From Liolophura sinensis (taxonomy: Eukaryota > Mollusca > Polyplacophora > Chitonida > Chitonidae), in assembly GCF_032854445.1 (NCBI RefSeq), contig NC_088304.1, positions 15,785,850-15,849,849 of the forward strand: a stretch of 64,000 nt of DNA, read 5' to 3'. Shown here piece after piece: positions 1-11,574 of this stretch; positions within the stretch are counted from its first letter, which is position 1, and the number at the start of each line of letters is the position of its first letter. The notes under the pieces are model-generated. The model saw only the letters and a list, made by a program, of their open reading frames with translations, was not told the DNA's origin and ran no database searches. Made by a program: the position numbers and the translations under genes.

Positions 1-60
1 ACCCACAACCATCCGCAGACTGCTGATAGACCTTCCCACGTAGGGCTGGAGAGGAATCCG
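1..60 (-). mobile_element. SINE family 1 fragment cut by the window edge
   Basis: ACCCACAACCATCCGCAGAC and CTTCCCACGTAGGGC match the reverse-oriented body. Confidence 0.7.
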
Positions 61-1024
61 GAAGGTTTTAAGAAACCACCAGAATTGGAATTAGTGAAAC
101 AACGCTATGAATATCAGCCGTTTTGTCTGCCTCAGTAACAGGGTAAGACGAGAATTTGTGAAAAAAATTGTATCTTATTTAAATAATCAATTAAATTCAT
201 TTTACAGCAGATGAAACCACTTAAGTTGCTTTATTTTGCTCTCCCCAGCATAATGCTTTAGTTGTATGTTTATTGCATGTTTAGCATGTCTGTCCGGTAT
301 AAGACACAGGAACATCAAGGGAGGCTGATAGCCTGTTTGAGAAGATTGTAGGGGGTGAGGGAGTGTCTGTTTGTCATGTGGTGAGAAAGATGTGTGGGGT
401 GAGACGGAGTGGATGTGAGCTAATGTTATGCCACTGTTTGACGCAGGTGACAATAACGTACTGATTGCAGTGCCACACAGGGGGACAATCGCATGGCATG
501 TTACAGATGACAATAAATAGCCTTACGTCTCACAATTTTCCTGTTCCAGCCGGGCAACTCATACCTACAAGCACACGCGTTTCTTATAAAAGAACTCGTG
601 AGAATTGTTTGTAGCAGTTGCCCACTTTCTCCTTCCGTCCCAAAATCCCTGAGCAACTTTCTCATCATTCGTCACTCCAGACAGAAATCACAAAAGCCAA
701 GACCGAGACGATTTTACTGAATTGTCAATTTTCTGTTTTACAGATAGAAGCAGAATAATAAACAGAAAATAATATCTTGCACCGAAAGAACTGCATTAAG
801 CCAAGAATTATGTTTCAATGCAGTTTTCCAGTGTCTCCAGCCGATTTTCAAAATAATGTTAGTATTGTGTAACATACTGCCCATCTCTAGTTTAGGTAAG
901 TTACTATGCTTAAACATGTTGTCAACTCCAGGCCGTTGATTGCCATGGTAGCTATGACCTCCAAGCGTCGCCATTAGCAGCAGATAAACCAACTACCTCA
1001 CCAGCAAATTCCTCAAGGAATATC
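61..1024. other. Gene-free stretch
   Basis: Contains R3 copy 1. An 84-codon minus-strand frame (992-738) has no recognisable domain or codon evidence; nothing else supported. Confidence 0.5.
340..475 (-). repeat. Dispersed repeat R3, copy 1
   Basis: Minus strand carries CTCACCACATGACAAACAGA and a CCCCACACATCTTT block; matches 18345-18500. Confidence 0.65.
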
Positions 1025-1049
1025 GTGTTTCGTGAAGTCTGTCTGATGC

Positions 1050-1282
1050 CATCGATGCCAATCTCTCATCTGAGAGAAGTCTTCGAGAAAATACATGTAG
1101 CGAAAAGCGGCGAAATTTATCAGAGGGAAGGTGACAGCCCCGAGAAGATAATCGTGTCAAGGCGACGTCAGCACATTCAACATGACCGTGCGACCACATA
1201 TGTTGTTGAGCTCTTTCCACTTAACAAAAATAACAACACCTATGTAGACAAATGTGCCAAACGAGTAAGGTAGACTATCCTT
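1050..1282 (+). repeat. Dispersed repeat R1, copy 1
   Basis: About 230 bp shared with 15213-15415: TTCGAGAAAATACATGTAGC, GCGAAATTTATCAGAGGGAA, CATTCAACATGACCG, TTTCCACTTAACAA and GTAGACAAATGTGCCAAACG. This copy has an 82-codon ORF from 1025, but the frame breaks in the other copy. Confidence 0.85.
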
Positions 1283-2119
1283 TACCTAGATACTTCTGTA
1301 CACTAAGGTTGTTTTTTTTCTTACGTGACCAATTTGATTGTGGTGAACTCTTGAAAAAGGCTTGACGGAAAACTGCAACTCTGAATTACATAAAGGAAGC
1401 TAGGCCATCAATAATACACGACTGTTTCCTAACGGAAAGCTTCTTTTTCTCAAGAAATTAATATTGTTTTTGAAATCCCTAAGCGCCCCTAAAATCCCTA
1501 AAATATTTTGCTTTATGGTACGCACTGTGAGATGCAACGCGCACTTTGCTGGAGCTTGATGACTTTATTATATCGGTCGAATAAGAAACCATCTGTTATT
1601 TGTGTGAAGTCTTTCTGAGGTATTGTTACAATTAAAATGTATTCATTTTCTTCTTGCAGAGTGATTGCCATGCATCAGAAAAATGCACGAGATAGAAATC
1701 TGAGGAAGAAAGCCAACTCGGATCCGGGGTTGCTCAATGTCTCAAAATGTTTTACAAAATTTAATACAGTACACGAATAGTGTTAACCTTTGAGCAAGGG
1801 AGAATGCTTTTTAAAACTTCGGCATTTTGCTTTTGTGGGAAGAAAGGATGTGAGACATGAAATATGCCAAAGTATTCAGTCCTGAATCGTTTTTCAGTTA
1901 CGTTAAACCAATCATTTCAACAAACAAGTGCCAAAATTTGTTAGCATATAATATTTGAAGTCAACTGAAAACCCTGAACCTGATAATATTTGAATTTTGT
2001 CCCAAGCACACTCACAATTCTACGCTCGTCACAAAACTAAACACTTTCTTAATACATTACAACTAGACCACTGTTTTACATCCGAAGAAAAATTAGCCTG
2101 TGATGGACATTATACATAA

Positions 2120-2255
2120 AACAGTTAGAGTAAAATGCTGACTGAGACAAACTAACAAAAGGGCGTATTTCACCGGTTACGTGAGAGCATTTGCCAGCTA
2201 TCGCAATGTCGTCGCTGATCTGGTCATGCTCTCTGTGTTGTGAGCCTTTAATTAT
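2120..2255 (+). repeat. Dispersed repeat R4, copy 1
   Basis: ACAGTTAGAGTAAAATGCTG, GCGTATTTCACCGGTTACGT, TGTCGTCGCTGATCTGGT. Confidence 0.75.
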
Positions 2256-2448
2256 ATTGTATATCTCGATAAACCAGGATACTGCTGGTGGACTAAGTAT
2301 ATCCGAGGCCTAGTCACTTTGCATTGTTTTAATGTGATTGTATGTTAAATGTGATGACAACACAACAATTTCAGTAATCTAGGCCGATAACGTCTAGTAA
2401 ATTGCATTTAAAATGATTAGATGTTTTTTAGCGAATTCTGTTTAAGCC

Positions 2449-2647
2449 ATGGTGCTAGGAGGCGTGTAATTTGCAACTATTATATTATATATATTTACAT
2501 GAATAGTTAAAATGAAACCCTGACTGAGGAAAATTAAGAAGAGGCCGTATTTCATCGCTTACGTGTGGCCATTTGCAAGCCATCACACTGTCGTCGCTGC
2601 TCTGGTTTTATTCTCTGTGATGTGTGTCTTTAATTACATGTATATTA
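2449..2647 (+). repeat. Dispersed repeat R4, copy 2
   Basis: Longest copy: GGTGCTAGGAGGCGTGTAAT, ATGAATAGTTAAAATGAAAC, CCGTATTTCATCGCTTACGT, GTCGTCGCTGCTCTGGTTTT. Confidence 0.78.
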
Positions 2648-2739
2648 TCTGATGTCTGGTGTGTGATGAAAGATTTCTTATTCTTTCAGACAAACTGGCT
2701 GCATTGAGAGATCATTCTGGACTAGACAAAAGGAGACGG

Positions 2740-3018
2740 TCACAGACCCGGTATACCCCTTGATCACAAATCAAACAGGAACTCCTGGAATCTTCGTAGC
2801 TATTGACAGCTTGTATTGGAGGTTCGTCACAGCTGCACGTGGTCCGCTCGTCACAAGACCGGAAATCCAACGGATTCATTTTGATCAGCTTCTACACAAA
2901 TATGACGAGTTCTATTTTCTCACCGACATTGTGCACATTTATCAGTATTTTTCCAGATGACCCGAAGTGGCAGCTTCTTGATCATCCATTGAAACTTGAC
3001 GAATTCCCCAACCTGTGA
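2740..3018 (+). pseudogene. Coding-like fragment, unrecognised
   Basis: Two overlapping frames look protein-like: one reads TPGIFVAIDSLYWRFV (stop at 2960), the other ends FPDDPKWQLLDHPLKLDEFP before a stop at 3018. Either an exon of an unknown gene or a frameshifted remnant upstream of R2. No family recognised. Confidence 0.25.
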
Positions 3019-3184
3019 TCTGTGAAGTCGTCATTTTTAAGCGTGATCTCTTATTTTCGTTTTCTACATCCTCCATTCTGAAAACTGGAAATAATTTTGT
3101 TGATTTAAAGCTAGATGCACCAGACTGCGTGAAGGTAGAATCACGACTGGAAATGTGCGAGTCACCACGTAAACAGATTAAAAA

Positions 3185-3332
3185 CGTGGAATGACCCAGA
3201 AGCCTCTCATCAATGTGGTCGCTGGGAGTTCAAGTACAGCTCATGCTGCCCATAATGCTGTCCGCAGTCGTATAAGTGAAATATTCTTGAGTACGGCGTA
3301 AAACACCGATCAAATAAATAAATAAATAAATC
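3185..3332 (+). mobile_element. SINE family 1 with central deletion
   Basis: Head GAAGCCTCTCATCAATGTGG joins directly to CCATAATGCTGTCCGCAGTC and the tail CAAATAAATAAATAAATAAA. Confidence 0.85.
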
Positions 3333-3339
3333 TAATCAA

Positions 3340-3610
3340 CATGGTCAGCAACGCCCTTCGGATTGACTTTAACGTCAGAGAGGGTTTGAAATTCACACAT
3401 AGGCTTCAGTACTACGGCAGTCATGGCGACTCCCTCGTGGACATTGACGGGTATGTTTTTTTTTTTCAGAAACAGGACAGATTCTGAGCTCTCTTACTTG
3501 CCCCAGTCAGTAACCTGCCCTTCTCATAACCTAAGTTATTTGAGCTTTCCCAAATCCTACAATAGCTGGCGTGACAGCTCATTGGTATCCCTTTTGCACG
3601 GAGAACTTGT
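3340..3610 (+). pseudogene. Dispersed repeat R2 with decayed ORF, copy 1
   Basis: Begins MVSNALRIDFNVREGLKFTH, continues LQYYGSHGDSLVDID, then breaks into stops and frameshifts. The same protein is seen on the minus strand at 18015-17695. Shared decay in a repeated unit suggests a mobile-element or multicopy-gene remnant. Family not recognised. Confidence 0.6.
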
Positions 3611-3819
3611 ACAGGACACGGAACACACAATTCAGCCTGAGTGTAAAGAAAGCTTTGAAGGTCTTCGTTGTCATCAGTTTGGGGAAACATCCATTACAGA
3701 AGGTGGAGGACAGCGAGTGGATTGGAAAAGTTTCAACAGGAGATGCCTCGCCCATTGCCTCTGTCATAGCCGAATATAAATCTGAGACTGGACATCACTA
3801 TTATACACGACTGCTGTGA
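3571..3819 (+). pseudogene. Unrecognised coding-like fragment next to R2
   Basis: Open frame of 82 codons with protein-like composition ending SETGHHYYTRLL and a stop, including VKKALKVFVVISLGKHPLQK and EDSEWIGKVSTGD. It may be the C-terminal part of the decayed R2 protein in another frame. No family recognised and no clear splice acceptor. Confidence 0.3.
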
Positions 3820-3840
3820 ATATGCCATCCTCTAAAGGCA

Positions 3841-6216
3841 AATCGTAGGAGCTAGCAAGGAACATAATTTGGTAAAATTATTTTGAGAAATATTGGCTGC
3901 TTGTTTTACATATCACGTTTTTATTGCAAAGAGCCAGTCAGTGAACAAAGATAATGAATTCCTGTTGGTTCTGGATTTTTGTTTCTTTATAAAAGAATCT
4001 TCCTTGTTCTCAACGTGTGTTTTTATAGAATGCACGAAATTCTTCGCTGAATAGTGCTATATTCATTCAAATCTCCAAGTGCTTTTCTGCTCGATCAAAA
4101 ACATTGGGCTTACCAATATATATATATATGGATGTATTTTTAGAGTGCGATGCAGTAAAGTCTTTTGCAACTTGAAATTCTGTTGTTTTATTTTTTTTTT
4201 CGTCCTGTCTGTAGACTAAATTGGTGTAGATAAAATTACCCCCATTTATCATCTGAGGCTAGACAGTACTTGCATGACAACCTCTTGAATTCACGTATAT
4301 ATGTACATCTTCAGCCGCTTCCAGGCCTTTGAAGTGATAGGTTACATGCTGCCACCTGCTATCTACTACATATTGAGAGATGCTCTAGGCTTACTCCATG
4401 TAGTCTTTCATATTGATGCTGTTGTTGATTTCAGGTTTTCGGCCTATGTACATAAGATATCGTCTCAAATATAAGATATTTGTTTAACTGGTATTTAAAA
4501 AATTTAAGCACGATCGGTAAACGTCACATTATTAAAGCAGGCGAGTCGGGTGTCTGGCTATTGGAGTGGATTTCTATCCATTTTTGATCGTTTTTCCCCA
4601 CCCTTAAATATATAACTTGTCCCTAATGCTGACAGATATGCAGACAATATTCGTGGAAGTGCTCTTCAAAGATCGTTAAACTGCGTTAACGGCCAGACGT
4701 ACCAAAATATCGAACAAACTGACATAAGAATTAAGTAATATAGAAATAATGAGCTTGAGACATACGAGAAAAACCCAAACAAGCCCTATGTAGAGTTGTA
4801 TAGGTAATACGTTTATTGTGAAGGACAAGGGCGGATATAACATTTACAGACAGCTAATAACCCTAACCATAAATGCACAGATAAAAATCTTTCACACGAG
4901 ACCGTACACATATTTATATATATAAAAGAATAATTCCATTATGTTGACATCATTGACCTTAAATCCGGTTATATATGGAGGCATTTAGATTAATATAAAA
5001 ACAACATTTACTACACAGTATAACTATTCCTACCTTATTACAAAATGTCAAATGTCATGTGAATAAGTCGCAACACGGAGTATCAGTTGGGGATAGAGTG
5101 TGTTTGTTTTGCTGGGCTAGCTAGTGATTAGGTACAGGGCTGGACGACAGTCTATAGCCCTTCAATTTCCATGCACATGGCAACCCATTTGTTGTGTCAG
5201 GGTAGTTTTTGATATATGTTTGTCAGACGTTATATGTTAACTGGCATGTCTGGGACTTCATACCAGGTTATAAGAGATTAAACGAATGGATATGTGTGGA
5301 GTGTGTCTATAGACCTGGGTCCGTGAGAAGAGCATTAATTATTACGAGGGGTGCCGCATTACCAGATAAGGAGAACAAAACAATAAGACAAGCAATAGGG
5401 CCTGAGCAACTACAGTTGACTCTGCGTAAATCTCAAGTGCATAAGTACATTAATACTGAATTCAAACAGACAATATACACGAATGTTTTTAAATAATGCA
5501 TGAACATCTTTAAAGACTGTAATGACTTGAACTTTAGCAAAAACAATGAAAACCTCCTGTAACAGGTTCGGACGGAACATAAAAATATTTAGTCCGGTTT
5601 CTTCCATGCATAGACAAAAATTAAATAAATTAATACCCATAAATAACGAATGTGTGGGTAAGTTTACGTCTTCCTATTGGCGTAGACAGCAACGAGTGTC
5701 TAAGACATCAGACTATCAAGTACTACCACAAAAATAGCCAATTCATCTGGAATGTTCTAAGATTCAGCCTATATACAAATATGCCCTTTTGCGGTTATTA
5801 GATAATTACACAAAACAAAAACTTGAAGCCATGACAGATCTCGTATATTATCACAATAAGACAATGATTAATAATATTAATACCTACTGAAGCATTAAAT
5901 TGTATTCCATAGTACTGACTTTTTTTAAACAATTGTCCAAAGTTAAATTTGTTTAATACAGCAATCTATAAAGTATGTCATAAGCTTTTGAATACAACGT
6001 GGTGTAATTCAGTCAAATCGTTTTCATCGTTGGCTAAAAAGCATTCTTCATACATCTGCAAGTGTCGCTCGTACCGCAGTCTTGTTTCGTGTCTTTTGGG
6101 AGAAAATCTCTGTGTCATCTTCCACTATCTCATTACGGATATCATGAGACGCTTTGACAGCAAAACATGTACATGTAATACGCATTGGCCCAAACCAAAA
6201 GCTAAAACAGTTAAGA
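3841..6216. other. Gene-free stretch
   Basis: AT-rich sequence without recognisable repeats or splice-supported exons. The 3' side of the PAN gene would run into it if that gene continues. Confidence 0.5.
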
Positions 6217-6446
6217 CTAATGTTCTGCCCAGATGCTTGAACCAAGGACAAAGTTAGCTCCTTTGGCTTTCGCTGCGTTCTTATCACAATACAGAGCACA
6301 CGTATTAGGTGGAAAATAGTTGAAAAGTTCGCAGCATTTATCATGAGAGCAGGCTTGTGCGCAACGTATTTCATCTGTGTTATTCAGTAACATATCTGGT
6401 GTGGCCTTAAGCTTTGGGCTAAACACCATGTTAATGTGCTTGATAC
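6217..6446 (-). CDS. PAN/apple-like domain exon, partial gene
   Basis: A minus-strand exon after a good acceptor (pyrimidine tract, TTTTCAG at 6453-6447). It encodes about 75 residues with the cysteine spacing of PAN/apple domains: a start FSPKLKATPD, then IRCAQACSHDKCCELFNYF, then NTCALYCDK. It starts in phase 1. It either ends at the in-frame TAG (6219-6217) or leaves by a weak G|GTTCAA donor near 6236, which would make it a 1-1 phase module. In molluscs PAN domains often accompany C-type lectin domains in secreted proteins (family knowledge). No C-type lectin exon is visible downstream of it, so the gene may be truncated, decayed or extend beyond the left edge. Confidence 0.55.
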
Positions 6447-6659
6447 CTGAAAATTGGAATAAAATTCGGGCGTAAATGTATGCGAATGTCATCAGAATAT
6501 CAATACATGTTCTTAATAGCATTCTTATATGTAGTATGAATATACTGATCCCCAATGCAAGCTTTAGAGGCAATAGGCTTGTCATTGCAGTTGTCAACCT
6601 ATAGTTAAACCACCTTATTTTCATAGTCGTATTACCAAGTTTTCATTTATTCTCTGAAA

Positions 6660-7130
6660 TTCGTTAATATCAAAATCCGTACCAAAATTGCCTTTCTTTA
6701 GTGACACGTAACAGCACAAGCCCTACACATTGAAAAATACGTCTATATTATTGCAAGAAAAATGCTGTTGAATACTTTTTCTAATTCATAATGTTAAACA
6801 GCAGAAGAATGTTTTCAACACTAAGAACTCGTCATAATTATTGAGAAACAAGTTGCAACCAGTGGCACTAGGCGTAGAGAGTAGTTTGTTGTTCTATAGT
6901 TCCATCAACTTGCAGTTAGTGCAAACTCCACGCAGTATCGCATCTACACTACTACTGTCTGTTTTTATAACAGAATTTTCTAACATCCAACACTAAAACC
7001 ACTCTGCTGTAAGATCATATACTACAAGAGATAAAATACAATTCATTTATGAAGATTATATTACATCAACACGTGAGAGGAATGTCAAATATAGCAGTGT
7101 CAAAAAGAATGTTTAAGTTAAAGTTGATAG
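6660..7130. repeat. Segmental duplication, copy 1 (upstream of PAN exon)
   Basis: Diverged copy of 11575-12175. Shared blocks include ACCAAAATTGCCTTTC near 6681, CTATATTATTGCAAG near 6742, TAACAGAATTT near 6969, ATACTACAAGAGATAAAATA near 7018 and ATATAGCAGTGTCA near 7090. It covers the candidate small exon and the presumed promoter side of the PAN gene. Confidence 0.8.
6676..6715 (-). CDS. Possible 40-nt exon upstream of the PAN exon
   Basis: Between a TAG acceptor and a G|GTACGG donor lies a 40-nt stretch. It reads GLCCYVSLKKGNF and leaves phase 1, matching the phase-1 start of the PAN exon. A similar stretch (GLWCYVSLTKGNF) lies at about 11587-11630, upstream of the lectin exon, and also leaves phase 1. 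Preservation of the reading frame in both copies is the only support. Confidence 0.3.
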
Positions 7131-8040
7131 CACTCTAGGTAACTGATGTGTCAAAGGCTCGTCCTCGGCTACTGCTTCAAAAAGGGGTAATGATGTTTTT
7201 TAAACCTGAAATTAAATTATATAAATTTTCTGATGAGTCCGAAAATAATAATGAAATATGCCAAAACAAAAAAAAACATTTGCTATTCGAAACTGAAATG
7301 ACAAGTCTCACCCTTATAGACTGCCTTGTTAGATGAACTAGTCGGTTTTACCAACACTGAAGATGTGGACATGTCTGCGAAAGACAAAAAAGAGAGCGAT
7401 AGCAAACGATTGCAATAAATATACCACTTTTCTGACAAAAGTTTAAATACTACTTGTTAAGTCTACATAAAAGTAATTATTGCTTGAAAAAAGTGCTCAA
7501 CTAAAAGACAGCGAAACATCGGACTGTTTCTCAAAGAGGCCGTAACGTTACGCCGGTCGCAAATACGAAGACGGCGTATGCCGTCAGTGTGCGAAGTCAT
7601 GCCTCCCAGAGCAGCCGCCCAGTCGTATAAATGCCATGTTTTAGCGCAGAAGATGGAATCATATTCAGGGTTCTGCAGATTCGACATTCGGGTGGTCGGT
7701 TGACTGACTGGTGTTTAACACCAGGTTTCCAACGAATTCATCATACAATGTGAGACTGCTATAACAGCCTCAGAATTATTGACCATTGGTGAGCGATGAA
7801 AGTATAGGCATCACAGCCCCACAACCACATGATCATTGAATAAATAATGCGGCTTCATGCTGGCAGTCTTGATGAATGAAAACTCTTCTGTTGTGAGGCC
7901 AATTACTAAAGTGCTTTACCTAGCAATCGTGTTGTGTCAGGTGTGGTTTTAATTTGAACCTCTGGCGGGATTGACACTCCTTTGAGGGTATCGTTGATTT
8001 CTGAAAGATTAGAACCACACAATAACCAGTATTTAAATGA
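7131..8040. other. Gene-free stretch
   Basis: Short ORFs only. 7600-7640 weakly resembles the family 1 SINE body (CAGCCGCCCAGTCGTATAAA) but is too diverged to call. Confidence 0.45.
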
Positions 8041-8148
8041 TTTATTTATTTATTTGATTGATTTTTTACACCTTACTCGAGAATATTTCACTTATACGAA
8101 GGCGGCCAGCGTTATGGTGGGAGGATACCGGGCTAAGCCTGGGGAAAG
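8041..8148 (-). mobile_element. SINE family 1, 3' fragment
   Basis: TTTATTTATTTATTTGATTG, AATATTTCACTTATACGAAG and GTTATGGTGGGAGGATACCG. Confidence 0.85.
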
Positions 8149-8972
8149 TATTTAAATGACGAAAAATACGGATGATTTAATGGTCGTGATTAGAATTTGT
8201 CCATGAGTTTAAATCTGCGAAATACTCATGAGAAATGGACAGGGCTGGTAGACGCTTTTCATCTCGGTGTCAAAATTAGCAGGCCGTTTATATATTGAAA
8301 CAGTGAAAAAAAAACAAAGTTACAAGTGAATACTTTTTACTTTCAAAATACCACCCGGCCTATCTCGTCACACTTTGCTCGATCAGTTATCAGGAAGGCA
8401 ATCCAATGGCGGAAATGCCTACGAGACAATGAAAATCCATGCACGGAGTAATATTGGACGTTTGCTAAGTGGGATCCTATTCAAAACCCTAACAATATGA
8501 CCGACCCTCCATGAGAGCCACACAAGAGACCTGTGAAGGAGACAATGTCAACCTTTAAATAGTGAACGGAAACTATGCTTCTCGAAAGCTGATCTGTTCG
8601 AACAGTATGCTATGTTTTCGAAATGGCAATGGTGAACATTTGGTTTTATTTTTGTGATAGATGCTTAATGCTGAATTCAAGAACTTTATAGTGATACAAT
8701 GGGGGTTAGCCTGAGCCTAACGAGTACACAAGCGGTCGAATAAGCGTCATAGACCCGTATTTTTTACAAGAAGTGGCAATATTGAATTTTTCGTTATTAC
8801 TAAGTAATGCGCACATGTATTTCTGAAATTACTGAAATGGAAGTATATTCCATTTTCAAGTAACATCCCAACTTCTTTAAATTTATTTATAATCTTTAAA
8901 ATCTGACTTCAAGTCAACCAGTGCTCATATGTCAGGATATGGACAAATCTAAGTTTAAAAAACATATCTTAC

Positions 8973-11491
8973 CATGTTCACAGATATAGCTGTATTCATG
9001 CGAACAAACTGATTTTTTCCACCAATATATCCATTCATCAGATGCGAACTCGTATCTATTTTTCAGAGTCATGCATAACGCCTTTGTTCCTTCAAACCAC
9101 ATTTTGAACTCTGTATACATGTTTTCCAAAGCTTTCCAGTGATCGCCAACCACAGGAGTATCTACAGAAGAATACAATGCAGTGTAATACACGCTATACG
9201 TACTGTGCGCTCAGGGATAGGACCTAATACACGTAGAATAATGCGTTAACACTGCACTATATGTTTTATTGATATTATGTCGCTGAATGTGTACATCGAT
9301 ACGGGAGCTAGCCATCGTCAGCTTGTTTGCTTTCAAACAGGCAGGTGGACACAGACCCCCATTACAACTTCCGTTTTTCAGTAGGGACGATTGTAGTTCT
9401 GTGTATTTTAGGGTGTAAAGTCTTTTTTTGCTGCCAGCCTGCCGTTTTTGGTGTACAGGTGCATGCTTGGTATCAAAATGATGGAAATTGTCTAAGCTTT
9501 GGGCAGGTATGAGTTTTAATGGTGAAAGTTTGAAATTCTGGGCGAGAGGACACAAGGAGACAGGTGGTGATGAGGCTGCGAGTGACGTCCCCTTGGCGTT
9601 GCTAGGCACCCCTCCCAGCTGCCGGCATGGAAAGGTCCAGATTTTGACGGTCAACCTATGTCAAGATTTTTACAGCTTCTTTCCCACAGGCTGGGCCAGG
9701 TATGCACCAAAGCTTATTGGCCTCGGAATGTTTGGGACTGAGCTACAGCGCTAAACGTTAACATTGTCGCTTATGGAAAACTAATGGGGGTCTGTGGCCA
9801 GGTGTCAGAGAGGCATACGAGGGGAGGTAACTGCAGGAGAATAAACGCACGTGATCGTTGGATATTACCACGAGATCGTTGGCTATTGCTTCGTGAACGT
9901 GAAATATTACTTTGTGAGCCTGACATCGCTTTGCTGGAGTGCGTCGTAGTTGTACATCTTGCTTTGCGGAATATCACATGACCGCGCATTGACCAATGGA
10001 AACCAAGAATCACACTATGAGATAAAATAAAATAGGGTTATCACGAGGGTTGATGTGTCATCCGGTATGATATACAAGCTAGAGATATCCATGCCCTTCA
10101 TGTCGTATTGATTAGCCGACCTCACAGATTGGCATACAATGGTATGCAACAAGGTCGACCCCAGACACTGTTAGAACTCAGTAATCACACACATTGTGAC
10201 AATAAGAACAACAATATGTCATTGGAGTTGGACAGTTAAATGTGGATGCATATTTATCATATCAGTATTTGTGACTAAAAGTAGGCTTATTTTTGAGTTC
10301 ATACAGAAAACTACACTTATTTACAACTTTTATTGTCAGTTTCACCCATCTCATGCCGGATGACTTACGATCGCACCCATCTCGATCACACCCGAGTTTT
10401 CAAGTGCAATACATATTATTTTAAGGAGGGCCTCCTGGCAGAGATGGTAAGCACGACAGCGCGGCACAAATACCTAGGAGCCTCTCACCAATTATGCCGT
10501 TGTGAGTTCAGCCTCATGCTGGCTTCCTTCAGAGCCATACGTGAGATGGTCTTCCAGCAACCTGCGGATGGTGGTGGCTTTCCTTGGGCTTTGCTCGGTT
10601 TCCTCCCACGATACTGGTCGTCGTCGTATAAGTGAAATATTCGTTAGTACAGTGTAAAACATCAATCAAATAAATAAATCAAACCTTTAAGCGGTAAAGT
10701 ACTTAAAAATCTCATCGGTTGGGAATTTAATTTCCGGTCATTGTAAAAGTGTTTATTACGTGCAAAAGTTCTTATATCTTTATACCCTGTGGCCACATTA
10801 TTATGTTGATGTTTTTTCCATTGTGCTTTTAATCATGAAAAAACACACAGAACATAATTCAAAATACCGCTTAGAAAATTTTGAAATCAAACCATGCAGT
10901 TATCACAAAAGCGTAAAAAATTGAAAAAATAAATCGTATTTAAATTTATTTATTTATTTGATTGGTGTTTTATGCCGTACTCAAGAGTATTTCAACCCGC
11001 GACCATCCAAAATTGCTCGAAGATCTTCAAACGTGAACTAACAGCGACCGCGATGGTGAGAGTCTCTGGGGTCAGTGCGCCATTTTATGAAATAGGCAAT
11101 AGAAACTCATTCAGGGATGACACACCTGTAGGTCACAAATGGACGTTCATCTCAGCATCTGGTGTCATAAACACGTGCAACGCGGACATGGTACATGTGT
11201 TTCCACTTGAGAGAGCGAGTATCTTACCATCTATCCAGTAAAACTCGCCACCACTCTCGCTTGCACCAGCCCATACTTTTGTAGGCGCACCCATAACCCC
11301 AATAGCAGCCGCTTTTACCATATCGTCCGGCTTAAACAGCTGGCCTCCCATGGCTCTACACTCACGGACTGCAGCCGACCACGTGAGAGGCTCCATGTTT
11401 AGGGTGTAACACATGTCCCCATAAATCACATTCCTCATTCCTCTAAGGCTGTAACACCAATCTTCCACAGAGTTGCTGTGAAGACGAGGTT
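8973..11491 (-). CDS. C-type lectin-like domain gene fragment (two exons, 5' and 3' ends unresolved)
   Basis: Two minus-strand exons, 11491-11228 (264 nt) and 9161-8973 (189 nt), join in phase (G + AT) into one C-type lectin-like domain. The first exon carries the N-terminal half: a CYTL segment, then LTWSAAVRECRAMGGQL (the usual tW..A...C...gg.L core), then VWAGASESGGEFYWID (counterpart of the WIG/F.W.dg strand). The second carries the C-terminal half: GTKALCMTL, DEWIYWWKKSVC and YSYICE, with the closing cysteines. Both exons are phase 1 at either side, the class used for exon shuffling. No EPN or QPD sugar-binding triplet is seen, so carbohydrate binding is doubtful. Likely secreted or membrane lectin-like recognition protein (inference). 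The signal peptide exon and any downstream exon were not found. Confidence 0.75.
9845..9960 (-). repeat. 21-bp coding-like tandem repeat
   Basis: Four 21-bp units on the minus strand translate as SGSQSNI, SRSRSNS, QRSRGNI, QRSRAFI inside an 80-codon open frame (10013-9771). No homologue recognised; it sits in the intron of the lectin fragment. Confidence 0.55.
10446..10679 (+). mobile_element. SINE family 1 in lectin gene intron
   Basis: Head (AGGAGCCTCTCACCAATTAT), body (AACCTGCGGATGGTGGTGGC) and AAATAAATAAATC tail, moderately diverged. Confidence 0.85.
10945..11080 (-). mobile_element. SINE family 1, internally deleted
   Basis: Tail and 3' body to ACTCAAGAGTATTTCAACCC, then a jump to the head (ACAGCGACCGCGATGGTGAG). 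It lies 147 bp beyond the donor of the first lectin exon. Confidence 0.75.
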
Positions 11492-11574
11492 CTGAAAATT
11501 GGAGTAAGAAAAGTCTGTATTGTAGTCGTCTTTTCGCCAGTACAATATATTCAGCTGCCTGTAAAATCATCCAT

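Noticed and set aside
7463..7687. Minus-strand ORF after a possible CAG acceptor
   Set aside because: Part of it resembles reversed SINE body sequence (TCGTATAA with GCCGCC); no domain or downstream donor supports an exon.
9211..9654. 147-codon minus-strand ORF between the lectin exons
   Set aside because: Lies inside the intron joining two phase-matched lectin exons, has no recognisable domain and looks like repeat-derived sequence.
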